Positions 1-5,211 of a stretch of DNA of 5,211 nucleotides are shown here, one piece after another. The DNA is taken from contig JABHUV010000277.1 in NCBI GenBank assembly GCA_018658605.1, positions 1 through 5,211 on the forward strand, read 5' to 3'. The notes beneath the pieces are model-generated. The model saw nothing but the letters and a program-made list of their open reading frames with translations, was not told the DNA's origin and ran no database searches. Origin of the DNA: Planctomycetaceae bacterium. Lineage in GTDB: Bacteria; Planctomycetota; Planctomycetia; Pirellulales; Pirellulaceae. The first letter of the stretch is position 1; each line of letters starts with the position of its first letter. Position numbers and translations under genes: made by a program.

Positions 1-117
1 ATTTCTGCTTCTCCGCAAGGTACGCGATCCGTCAGCCAATAGATCCGTTAATGCCCCCCCGATTTCATGTTCGTGATAATTTGCGCTAATTCGCAGCCTT
101 ACATATGTGACACTAGT
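1..117. other. Region downstream of bioA with no callable gene
   Basis: This is the stretch between the bioA stop codon and the window edge. It contains a C7 homopolymer (54-60), a 7-base direct repeat GATCCGT (26-32 and 42-48) and a near-palindrome around ACATATGT (99-110). I see no stem followed by a T tract, so no terminator for bioA is visible. Short open stretches run off the edge on both strands. One plus-strand frame stops at 40-42 and another at 88-90. The minus-strand frame in phase with bioA stays open for all 39 codons but has no ATG or GTG start. The tail or head of a neighbouring gene may be present, but none can be identified. Confidence 0.5.
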
Positions 118-1479
118 TTACGCGCTGTAATCATCGAGGGTGTCACAAATGGCATACTCGACGGCTGCTGCGATCTTAGTGATCTCAGTTTCGGATATGC
201 TCAGCGGCGGCATGATGACGATTGTGTCTCGTAATGGCCGCAACCAAACGCCCTCTTTGAGTACTGCCTTACATACAGCGGATCCTGTCGCCCCAAGGTT
301 TTCAAAAGGCGTTTTGTTGTTCTTATCAGCCACGAGTTCTATGGCAACGATCAGTCCGCGTTGTCGAATATCACCGACGTGAGGATGGTCTGCTAGGGGT
401 TTCAGTAGGTCAGCGAGCTGTTTGGTTCGTGCGTGCACATTGTTCATCGTTTGCTCGGACTCGAAGATATCTAAATTTGCAATGGCTGCGGCGGCGGCTA
501 AAGGGTTGCCCCCGTAGGTATGCCCGTGATAAAACGTGTGAGCGGAGTCACCTAGAAACGCATTCCAGATTTCCGTTGTTGCTAAGGTCGCCGCCATTGT
601 GATGTATCCACCAGTGAGTCCTTTGGCTAAGCACATCAGGTCGGGTTGAATATTTTCATGATTACAGGCAAACATTGCACCGGTGCGACCAAAGCCAACC
701 GCCACTTCGTCCGCGATCAGAAGCACATCATGTTTTTGTGTGAGTTGCCGGACTCCGACCAAATACCCAGGCGGTTGCATGATCATCCCCGCAGCACCTT
801 GCACGACAGGTTCAATAATCATCGCTGCGATACTTGAATGATGTTGTTGCAGGAGTGATTCGAGTTGGTTTAGATAATACTGAGTCGCATCTTGAGGCTG
901 CGCAACGTCTGCAGGTAAACGATATGTATCCGGACTGTCTATGCGGAGGACATCGAACAACAACGGCTTAAACATTTCGTGGAATCGCTGCACACCGCCC
1001 ACACTGACGCTGCCAAGGGTATCACCATGATAGGCGCTTCCGAGGGCGATGTATTTGGTCTTATTTGGTTGGGGATTACTTCTTTGTTGCCAATATTGAA
1101 AGGCCATCTTCATTGCTACTTCAACACTACTGGAGCCATCACCGGAGAAAAATAGATGGTTGAGATTCTCGGGTGTAATATCGACGAGACGTTTTGCTAA
1201 TTGAATCGTGGTTGGATTCGACATGCCTAGTGAAGTTACATGCGCGACTTGGTCGAGTTGTTTACGAATGGCAGCGTTGATGATTGGGTGTTGATGACCG
1301 TGTACGTTACACCACAAACTGCTGACCGCATCGATAAATGTGTTACCTTGAATGTCCGTAAGAACACAACCTATGGCACTGTCGATTACGAGCGGTTCAT
1401 AGTTTGACATTTGTGTGAAAGCGTGCCACACATGCTCACTGTCCCACAGTTTCAATTCGTCGATAGAAATGTCGGTCAT
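118..1479 (-). CDS. bioA: Adenosylmethionine/lysine-8-amino-7-oxononanoate aminotransferase (DAPA synthase)
   Basis: This is a PLP-dependent class III (fold type I) aminotransferase of 453 residues, close to the usual 430-450. It converts 8-amino-7-oxononanoate (KAPA) to 7,8-diaminopelargonate (DAPA), the step before BioD in cytosolic biotin synthesis. Visible motifs in order are WHAFTQM (18-24), SSLWCNVHGH (53-62), the PLP-phosphate region SGDGSSSVEVAMKMA (112-126), AYHGDT (149-154), IEPVVQGA (222-229), LLIADEVAVGFGRTG (253-267) with PLP-binding Asp257, LAKGLTGG (284-291) with Schiff-base Lys286, HGHTYGGNP (318-326) and WLRPL (412-416) with the conserved Arg414. The Phe21 and Leu55 positions differ from the Tyr and Trp of Escherichia coli BioA. 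They resemble, from memory, the lysine-using B. subtilis enzyme. The start is an ATG in the expected place before the WHxFTQM motif. The gene lies 37 nt after gatB on the same strand, so co-transcription is likely. Family assignment is firm; the amino donor is inferred. Confidence 0.96.
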   Translation of the reverse strand: MTDISIDELKLWDSEHVWHAFTQMSNYEPLVIDSAIGCVLTDIQGNTFIDAVSSLWCNVHGHQHPIINAAIRKQLDQVAHVTSLGMSNPTTIQLAKRLVDITPENLNHLFFSGDGSSSVEVAMKMAFQYWQQRSNPQPNKTKYIALGSAYHGDTLGSVSVGGVQRFHEMFKPLLFDVLRIDSPDTYRLPADVAQPQDATQYYLNQLESLLQQHHSSIAAMIIEPVVQGAAGMIMQPPGYLVGVRQLTQKHDVLLIADEVAVGFGRTGAMFACNHENIQPDLMCLAKGLTGGYITMAATLATTEIWNAFLGDSAHTFYHGHTYGGNPLAAAAAIANLDIFESEQTMNNVHARTKQLADLLKPLADHPHVGDIRQRGLIVAIELVADKNNKTPFENLGATGSAVCKAVLKEGVWLRPLRDTIVIMPPLSISETEITKIAAAVEYAICDTLDDYSA

Positions 1480-1486
1480 CGGGAGG

Positions 1487-1519
1487 TAAGCACCTTTCTA
1501 CTTGTTGCCTACGTGCTTA
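1487..1519 (-). promoter_or_regulatory. Inverted repeat linking the gatB stop to the bioA leader
   Basis: On the minus strand TAAGCAC (1519-1513), which begins with the gatB stop codon, pairs perfectly with GTGCTTA (1493-1487) across a 19-nt loop. The 3' arm covers the GTG of the bioA Shine-Dalgarno sequence. A competing 4-bp hairpin, AGGT (1495-1492) with ACCT (1487-1484), would cover the same site. No T tract follows, so this is not a classical terminator. A ribosome finishing gatB would melt the long pairing, which would fit translational coupling of bioA to gatB. The repeat is seen in the sequence; the function is inference. Confidence 0.4.
1491..1497 (-). promoter_or_regulatory. Ribosome binding site of bioA, far from the start and partly paired
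   Basis: The sequence AAAGGTG lies 11 nt before the bioA ATG. It is the only Shine-Dalgarno-like purine stretch near the start. The spacing is longer than ideal, and the bases between it and the ATG include an ACCTCCC (1487-1481) that is itself complementary to a Shine-Dalgarno sequence. This suggests modest or structure-dependent initiation. The role is inferred from position only. Confidence 0.45.
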
Positions 1520-3013
1520 GAGTTTTTCAATGAGGGCCAGGCAGATTTGACGTACTTGGCCAGGATCGACATTAGAGTTTTCATTGCGTGCTTGGCCAAT
1601 CAGCGCACCAACCGCTTTTTGGTTGCCGCCCTGCACATCTGCCACAATTTTAGGATTGTTGTCGACTAAGTGTTGGCACAACTCTTCAAGTTGTGACGAA
1701 TCTACTTTTTCAATTCCCAGCTCAATCATGACATCGGCGGCAGATTGTCCGGATTCAATCATGGCGGCAAAAACGTCTTTGGCTTTGGAGTTGTCTAAGT
1801 CCCCACTTTGGATAAACTTCAACAGTTCACCCAATTCAGCGACCGGTAGCTTGAACTGTTCGATGGATTGTTCTTGCTCATTGAGAATACGCAGTACTTC
1901 GCCTTGCATCCAATTGCCGGCTAGACGACTGTCCTCGATCGTTGTGGTGAGAGCGAGGAAATAGTCAGCGAAGCCACGGCCTTGGTTGACGATTACGGCT
2001 GCGGTGTGAGTCGTAAGTTGGTGATCGTCGAGCAGTTGCTGACGCAAGTTGGCAGGTAAGGTGCCAATTTGTTGTTGCATCGCTTGGATTTGTTCGTCAG
2101 TAACAACAACTGGCACTAAATCCGGACAAGGAAAATATCGATAGTCACTGGATTCTTCTTTTTCACGCTGAGCTCGGGTAACTTGGGCCCCTTCGTCCCA
2201 ACCTCGCGTCTGTTTGGGCATGTCACCCAACACCTGTTTGTCTTTTTGCCATAATGCATATTGTCGCTTGACCTCGAACTCGATGCCTCGTTGCACCGCG
2301 CGAAAGCTATTCATGTTTTTAATTTCGACGATCGGCGTTGCAATAGTTTCGTCGGGCGTGTCGATGTGTAGATTAACATTGGCATCACACCGCAGGGAAC
2401 CTTCTTGCATGTTGCAATCGGAGACCCCGAGGTACAACAGAATCAACCGTAGTTCTTGCAGGTAAGCTTTTGCTTCGGCGGCACTACGCATGTCTGGTTC
2501 ACTAACGATTTCCAGCAACGGAGTTCCCGTGCGATTCAGATCGATGCGGCTATCGGCAACTCCGGCGGCTTCGTCATGCATACTCTTTCCAGCATCTTCT
2601 TCTAAATGGGCACGCAGAATGCGGATTTGTTTGTCTGCAAATTCACCATCCTCGGAAAAAATATCGAGATGACCATGTTCACTCATCGGCAAATCAAACT
2701 GGCTCGTTTGATAACCTTTTGGTAGATCTGGATAGAAATAATTTTTGCGATCCCATTTGGTGAAATGGGGGATTGTACAGTTGAGCGCCAATGCTGTTTT
2801 CATGGAGAGTTCAAATGCATGGCGATTCATTACAGGCAAAGAACCTGGTAAGCCGAGACAGACAGGACACGTTTGGGTATTGGGTGGTTGGCCGAATGTG
2901 GTGGGGCAGCGGCAGAACAGCTTGGTATTTGTTTTTAGCTGAACGTGAACTTCGAGCCCAACGACCACCGTGTAGGGTGTGCCGTCGGTAGGTTGTGTTG
3001 CAGGTGAGGACAT
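1517..3013 (-). CDS. gatB: Asp-tRNA(Asn)/Glu-tRNA(Gln) amidotransferase subunit B
   Basis: GatB is the kinase/transamidase subunit of GatCAB. It phosphorylates Glu-tRNA(Gln) or Asp-tRNA(Asn) with ATP and amidates it with ammonia channelled from GatA. The 498-residue product is slightly longer than the usual 475-485. Motifs in order are VVVGLEVHVQLKT (15-27), a CxC (34, 36) and CPVC (49-52) cysteine set that could bind zinc, WDRKNYFYPDLPKGYQ (88-103), HLEEDAGK (136-143), DLNRTGTPLLEIVSEPD (159-175), NMQEGSLRCDANVN (201-214), DYRYFPCPDL (290-299) and NWMQGEVLRILN (368-379). The YqeY-like tRNA-contacting tail runs from about 385 to the end. Its last part, GQARNENSNVDP (473-484), lacks the lysines of the common MKxTxGKAxP form. 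I chose the ATG at 3013. The longer in-frame alternative begins with TTG at 3040 inside gatA and adds nine residues absent from the family. The gene is translationally linked to gatA upstream. Confidence 0.97.
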   Translation of the reverse strand: MSSPATQPTDGTPYTVVVGLEVHVQLKTNTKLFCRCPTTFGQPPNTQTCPVCLGLPGSLPVMNRHAFELSMKTALALNCTIPHFTKWDRKNYFYPDLPKGYQTSQFDLPMSEHGHLDIFSEDGEFADKQIRILRAHLEEDAGKSMHDEAAGVADSRIDLNRTGTPLLEIVSEPDMRSAAEAKAYLQELRLILLYLGVSDCNMQEGSLRCDANVNLHIDTPDETIATPIVEIKNMNSFRAVQRGIEFEVKRQYALWQKDKQVLGDMPKQTRGWDEGAQVTRAQREKEESSDYRYFPCPDLVPVVVTDEQIQAMQQQIGTLPANLRQQLLDDHQLTTHTAAVIVNQGRGFADYFLALTTTIEDSRLAGNWMQGEVLRILNEQEQSIEQFKLPVAELGELLKFIQSGDLDNSKAKDVFAAMIESGQSAADVMIELGIEKVDSSQLEELCQHLVDNNPKIVADVQGGNQKAVGALIGQARNENSNVDPGQVRQICLALIEKL

Positions 3014-3029
3014 TAAAAATCCGGCCTCC
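3011..3029 (-). promoter_or_regulatory. gatA stop/gatB start overlap with Shine-Dalgarno sequence
   Basis: The gatA stop TAA (3015-3013) and the gatB ATG (3013-3011) share one base as TAATG. A strong GGAGG (3029-3025) inside the last gatA codons lies 11 nt before the gatB ATG. This arrangement typically allows a terminating ribosome to restart on the next gene and keeps the two subunits close to equal amounts. It also decides the gatB start in favour of the ATG over the upstream TTG, because the GGAGG lies downstream of that TTG. Confidence 0.75.
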
Positions 3030-4500
3030 GCTGATGCCAATCCGTCGCATTTTGAAACATATATGCGGCTCGTAAAAGCTTGTCTTCTTGGAACGGCGCT
3101 GATTGTAATTGGACACCAATAGGCAATCCGGCTTTGGTGAATCCACAGGGAATCGAAATCCCAGCGACGCCAGCTAAATTGGCCGTGACGGTGAATAGAT
3201 CCTCCATGTACATCGCCATCGGGTCCGCTGTGTTTTTACCTTGCTGGAAGGCTGACCGCGCGGTAACTGGTCCGATCAACAGGTCAACATCCTTAAATGC
3301 GTTGTCATAGTCCTGACGGATCAACCGTCGGACTTTGAGTGCTTTCAAATAGAAGGCGTCATAATAACCTTCGCTTAAGGCATACGTGCCGAGCATTATG
3401 CGTCGTTTCACTTCATCGCCAAAACCGGCAGCCCGACTCGAGCGGTACATGCGAGTTAATGCGTCTTCGTTAGCCGATGTTTTGTCGACCGTAGCAATGT
3501 CGGCACGATGGCCGTAATGCGCACCGTCGAATCGCGCTAGGTTACTGGATGCTTCACAAGGAGCGATAATATAGTATGTGGCGATACCATAACTTGCGTG
3601 GGGCATCTCGATTTGTTTGATGGTAGCGCCGAGCGATTCGTATACTCGAATGGCCTCTTCAATACTTGATTTAATCTCTGTATCAAGTCCCTCACCATAA
3701 TGTTCAGCGACGACACCTAGTGTCAAACCGGATAGTGGTTGAGTAACATTGTCCGCATAGCCATCTACCGTGACGTCAGCGGATGTTGAGTCATGTGAAT
3801 CGTGCCCTGCGAGGACTTGCAACAACAACGCGGCATCTTCTACGTTACCAGTCATTGGCCCAATTTGATCAAGGCTGCTGGCAAATGCGACGAGTCCATA
3901 GCGACTGACACGACCATAGCTTGGCTTAAGCCCGACGATGCCACACAAGGCAGCTGGTTGCCGAATGGAACCGCCCGTGTCTGACCCGAGTGCCAACGGT
4001 GCAAAGTCTGCGGCGATACAGGCCGCTGAACCCCCACTGCTACCTCCTGGAATACATTGCAGATCCCAGGGGTTATTGGTGACTTGAATTGCCGAGTTCT
4101 CTGTTGAACTCCCCATCGCGAATTCGTCCATGTTGGTGCGACCGATGAGTACAGCGTCGGCAGTTTTTAGTTTAGCAACGACAGTGGCATCATAGGGTGG
4201 TATAAAACCGTTGAGAATTTTCGAGGCACATGTTGTGGGTACGCCTTGGCTACAGAGATTGTCTTTAACTGCGACGGGGATACCGGCGAGTTCACCGAGC
4301 GGTTCTCCGGCAGCACGACGTGTGTCTACTTGTTGAGCGGCATCAAGTGCTTGTTGTTCATCGAGATGTACAAACGCTTTAACTGCTGATTCACGTGATT
4401 TGATTTGTTTGAGGTACGCTGTGGTAAGTTCCACGCTAGTCAATTCTCCCGTACGCAGCATCTCGCGTTGTTGAGTCGCTGATTTTGAGATAATGGACAT
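3013..4500 (-). CDS. gatA: Asp-tRNA(Asn)/Glu-tRNA(Gln) amidotransferase subunit A (glutaminase)
   Basis: GatA is the glutaminase of GatCAB, an amidase-signature hydrolase that frees ammonia from glutamine and passes it to GatB. The product has 495 residues, the usual length. The Ser-cisSer-Lys triad is complete and at the canonical positions: Lys79 in AVKDN, Ser154 in PGGSSGGSAA (151-160) and nucleophile Ser178 in GSDTGGSIRQPA (172-183). LAGIPVAVKD (71-80), IGRTNMDEFAMGSSTEN (119-135), GLKPSYGRVSRYGLVAFASS (190-209) and EVKRRIMLG (363-371) are further family blocks. Arg367 and Asp434 appear to match the glutamine-binding Arg and Asp of the Staphylococcus aureus enzyme. The N-terminus, with its GELTSVELTTAYL helix (18-30), starts where expected. 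The ribosome site is weak (AGG at 4512-4510, 6 nt after which comes the ATG). The gene is separated from gatC by 101 nt but overlaps gatB by one base. Confidence 0.98.
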   Translation of the reverse strand: MSIISKSATQQREMLRTGELTSVELTTAYLKQIKSRESAVKAFVHLDEQQALDAAQQVDTRRAAGEPLGELAGIPVAVKDNLCSQGVPTTCASKILNGFIPPYDATVVAKLKTADAVLIGRTNMDEFAMGSSTENSAIQVTNNPWDLQCIPGGSSGGSAACIAADFAPLALGSDTGGSIRQPAALCGIVGLKPSYGRVSRYGLVAFASSLDQIGPMTGNVEDAALLLQVLAGHDSHDSTSADVTVDGYADNVTQPLSGLTLGVVAEHYGEGLDTEIKSSIEEAIRVYESLGATIKQIEMPHASYGIATYYIIAPCEASSNLARFDGAHYGHRADIATVDKTSANEDALTRMYRSSRAAGFGDEVKRRIMLGTYALSEGYYDAFYLKALKVRRLIRQDYDNAFKDVDLLIGPVTARSAFQQGKNTADPMAMYMEDLFTVTANLAGVAGISIPCGFTKAGLPIGVQLQSAPFQEDKLLRAAYMFQNATDWHQRRPDF

Positions 4501-4601
4501 GACGGACCTATGACTAACTAGCGAAAGAGAAGCTTATTTGAATTTTTTCTGGGAGGGTATGGTGGTAAAGATTCCAATGCAAACGATATGCCTTGCTTAT
4601 T
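4501..4601. other. 101-nt gap between gatC and gatA
   Basis: This gap is long for a gatCAB operon in which the next junction overlaps. It holds a direct repeat GCTTATTT (plus strand 4532-4539 and 4595-4602) and a run of six A on the minus strand near 4543-4548. A CCCTCCC tract (minus strand 4557-4551) is complementary to a Shine-Dalgarno sequence. A TTGCAT...TACCCT pair on the minus strand is too poor to call as a promoter. I see no T-tract terminator. The plus strand has a 21-codon open frame (see findings) with a Shine-Dalgarno-like GGGAGGG, which I do not call as a gene. Confidence 0.5.
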
Positions 4602-4626
4602 TTAGAGTACGGCAGGTACTCTAAAA
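4600..4626 (-). promoter_or_regulatory. Perfect 11-bp hairpin over the gatC stop codon
   Basis: The arms TTTTAGAGTAC and GTACTCTAAAA are exact reverse complements, separated by five bases (CTGCC on the minus strand). The structure covers the last seven codons of gatC and its TAA. In the mRNA the 3' arm ends in AAAA and no U tract follows, so it is not a standard Rho-independent terminator in either direction. An mRNA-stabilising or RNase-processing element between gatC and gatA is plausible. The repeat is certain; its role is not. Confidence 0.6.
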
Positions 4627-4886
4627 CATTCCTCATCCCGTTGCGGGGCGTTTTGTAGAGCTGCATCTCGACTTAAACAGTCCTCGACAACGTCGTCGGC
4701 TAGGACATTGGTAATGTCCAGCGTATGTGCTAACGGCGCGACGTCGTCTGTGTTAATTTCATCGAGCTGATGAACGTACTGGATGATCTGGCTGAGATGC
4801 TCCGTCATGCTATTGAGTTCATCGTCGGTTAGTTGCAGACGTGCAAGTAAAGAGACTTTTTCAACATCGTCGCGTGTTAGTGCCAT
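4602..4886 (-). CDS. gatC: Asp-tRNA(Asn)/Glu-tRNA(Gln) amidotransferase subunit C
   Basis: GatC is the small non-catalytic subunit that wraps around the GatA-GatB interface and stabilises the complex. The product has 94 residues, normal for the family (about 93-100). The N-terminal helical part has the signature LTRDDVEKVSLLARLQLTDD (3-22). It is followed by the long helix to about residue 45 (IIQYVHQLDEINTDDV), the linker PLAHTLDITNVLADD (51-65) and the C-terminal segment with ALQNAP (76-81) and the closing FRVPAVL. The linker has Ala63 where NVLRDD is common. I chose the ATG at 4886 because the family starts at MxLTRxDV and a Shine-Dalgarno sequence precedes it. An in-frame TTG at 4922 would add twelve residues with no family counterpart. 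The stop codon lies inside a strong hairpin. It sits between rpmB and gatA on the same strand. Confidence 0.95.
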   Translation of the reverse strand: MALTRDDVEKVSLLARLQLTDDELNSMTEHLSQIIQYVHQLDEINTDDVAPLAHTLDITNVLADDVVEDCLSRDAALQNAPQRDEECFRVPAVL

Positions 4887-4895
4887 GTTACGTTG

Positions 4896-4899
4896 CCCT
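4896..4899 (-). promoter_or_regulatory. Ribosome binding site of gatC
   Basis: AGGG on the minus strand lies 9 nt before the ATG at 4886. It supports that start over the in-frame TTG at 4922. Confidence 0.6.
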
Positions 4900-4956
4900 A
4901 ATCTAGGAAGATGTTCAAGCAAGATGTCCCAGATGTTTTGAGTTGAGCAGACGGTT

Positions 4957-4980
4957 GCTTAGCCCCGTTTACTTCTAAGC
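4957..4980 (-). repeat. 6-bp inverted repeat directly after the rpmB stop
   Basis: GCTTAG (4980-4975), immediately after the rpmB TAA, is the reverse complement of CTAAGC (4962-4957), with a 12-nt loop. No T tract follows, so termination here is unlikely and read-through into gatC is possible. A 6-bp repeat with this loop can occur by chance. I list it because the other gene ends in the window also carry inverted repeats. Confidence 0.3.
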
Positions 4981-5211
4981 TTAAACAAATGGTTTGGTAA
5001 CAACCGCTTTGCGTATGTTACCACTGCGAATACATTGTGTACAAACTTTCATGCGGCGACTGCTGCCATCTTCTTGGGCGACACGGATGCGCTGCAGATT
5101 TGGTTTGAATTTTCGTCGCGTGATTCCGGTGATTTTAGTACCAACACCACCAAGGTATTTAGCTTTACCACGGGTCTCGACAGAATTTCCAATCTGTGCT
5201 TGTTTGTTGCA
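4981..5211 (-). CDS. rpmB: 50S ribosomal protein L28, partial (5' end outside the window)
   Basis: A frame open to the window edge gives the last 76 residues and the TAA stop of L28, a small basic protein of the large ribosomal subunit. Family features are CNKQAQIGNSV at the visible start, the core RRKFKPNLQRIRV (32-44 of the visible part) and the C-terminal MKVCTQCIRSG (54-64). The first visible Cys and the CTQC (57-60) suggest a four-cysteine zinc ribbon, with the first CxxC cysteine just off the edge. Only about four to seven residues and the start codon should be missing. Between GN and FKPN it has about 14 more residues than typical L28, including the glycine-rich KYLGGVGTKITG (18-29). 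From memory this longer form fits Planctomycetes-like L28. It is co-directional with gatC, 94 nt upstream of it. Confidence 0.9.
   Translation of the reverse strand, partial: CNKQAQIGNSVETRGKAKYLGGVGTKITGITRRKFKPNLQRIRVAQEDGSSRRMKVCTQCIRSGNIRKAVVTKPFV

Noticed and set aside
1584..1964. 126-codon plus-strand open frame opposite gatB
   Set aside because: It is antisense to conserved gatB coding sequence, has low-complexity composition and no family motif.
3014..3040. Longer gatB start (TTG at 3040, nine extra residues)
   Set aside because: The start would be TTG deep inside gatA, the extra residues do not fit the family, and an ATG with a GGAGG upstream exists at 3013.
2811..3146. 111-codon minus-strand open frame overlapping gatB and gatA
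   Set aside because: It lies in another frame across two well-conserved genes and shows no recognisable domain.
4887..4922. Longer gatC start (TTG at 4922)
   Set aside because: It adds twelve residues before the conserved MxLTRxDV start, while the ATG at 4886 has its own AGGG site.
4900..4935. Possible promoter before gatC (TAGATT with an upstream GGGACA)
   Set aside because: The -35 match is partial, the spacing is 19 nt, and the -10 would abut the ribosome site.
4985..5020. GGTAACAA-like segments resembling a BirA operator half-site
   Set aside because: They lie within the conserved rpmB coding region and are explained by the AVVTKP codons; no properly spaced second half-site is seen near bioA.

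Overview
The window carries five genes, all on the minus strand. In transcription order, from the right edge leftward, they are the 3' part of rpmB (ribosomal protein L28), gatC, gatA, gatB (the three subunits of the GatCAB tRNA-dependent amidotransferase) and bioA (7,8-diaminopelargonate synthase of biotin biosynthesis). Roughly 94% of the window is coding. I see no mobile element, CRISPR array, tRNA or rRNA, and no broken gene.

Organism: a bacterium of intermediate GC content. GatCAB implies that Gln-tRNA(Gln) and/or Asn-tRNA(Asn) is made by transamidation. The L28 is an elongated, cysteine-bearing form and the GatB tail differs from the common Firmicutes/Proteobacteria form. From memory of these families, both look most like Planctomycetes or relatives. 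That is an inference from recalled sequences and is tentative.

Layout: rpmB (partial) ends at 4981. A 94-nt gap follows, then gatC (4886 to 4602). A 101-nt gap separates gatC from gatA (4500 to 3013). gatA and gatB share one base in a TAATG stop/start overlap. gatB (3013 to 1517) is followed 37 nt later by bioA (1479 to 118). The last 117 nt (1-117) hold no gene I can call. No convincing promoter or T-tract terminator lies between the genes, so one co-directional transcript is plausible.

Function: GatA releases ammonia from glutamine, GatB activates and amidates misacylated tRNA, and GatC holds the complex together. With L28 this makes a translation cluster. BioA is metabolically unrelated. 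Its active-site motifs look like the Bacillus subtilis-type enzyme, which uses lysine instead of S-adenosylmethionine as amino donor.

The most notable non-coding structure is a set of inverted repeats placed at gene ends: a perfect 11-bp hairpin over the gatC stop codon, a 7-bp pairing that joins the gatB stop to the bioA ribosome binding site, and a weaker 6-bp repeat just after the rpmB stop. I did not find a clearly new biological system. This is a conserved housekeeping region with some interesting junction architecture.
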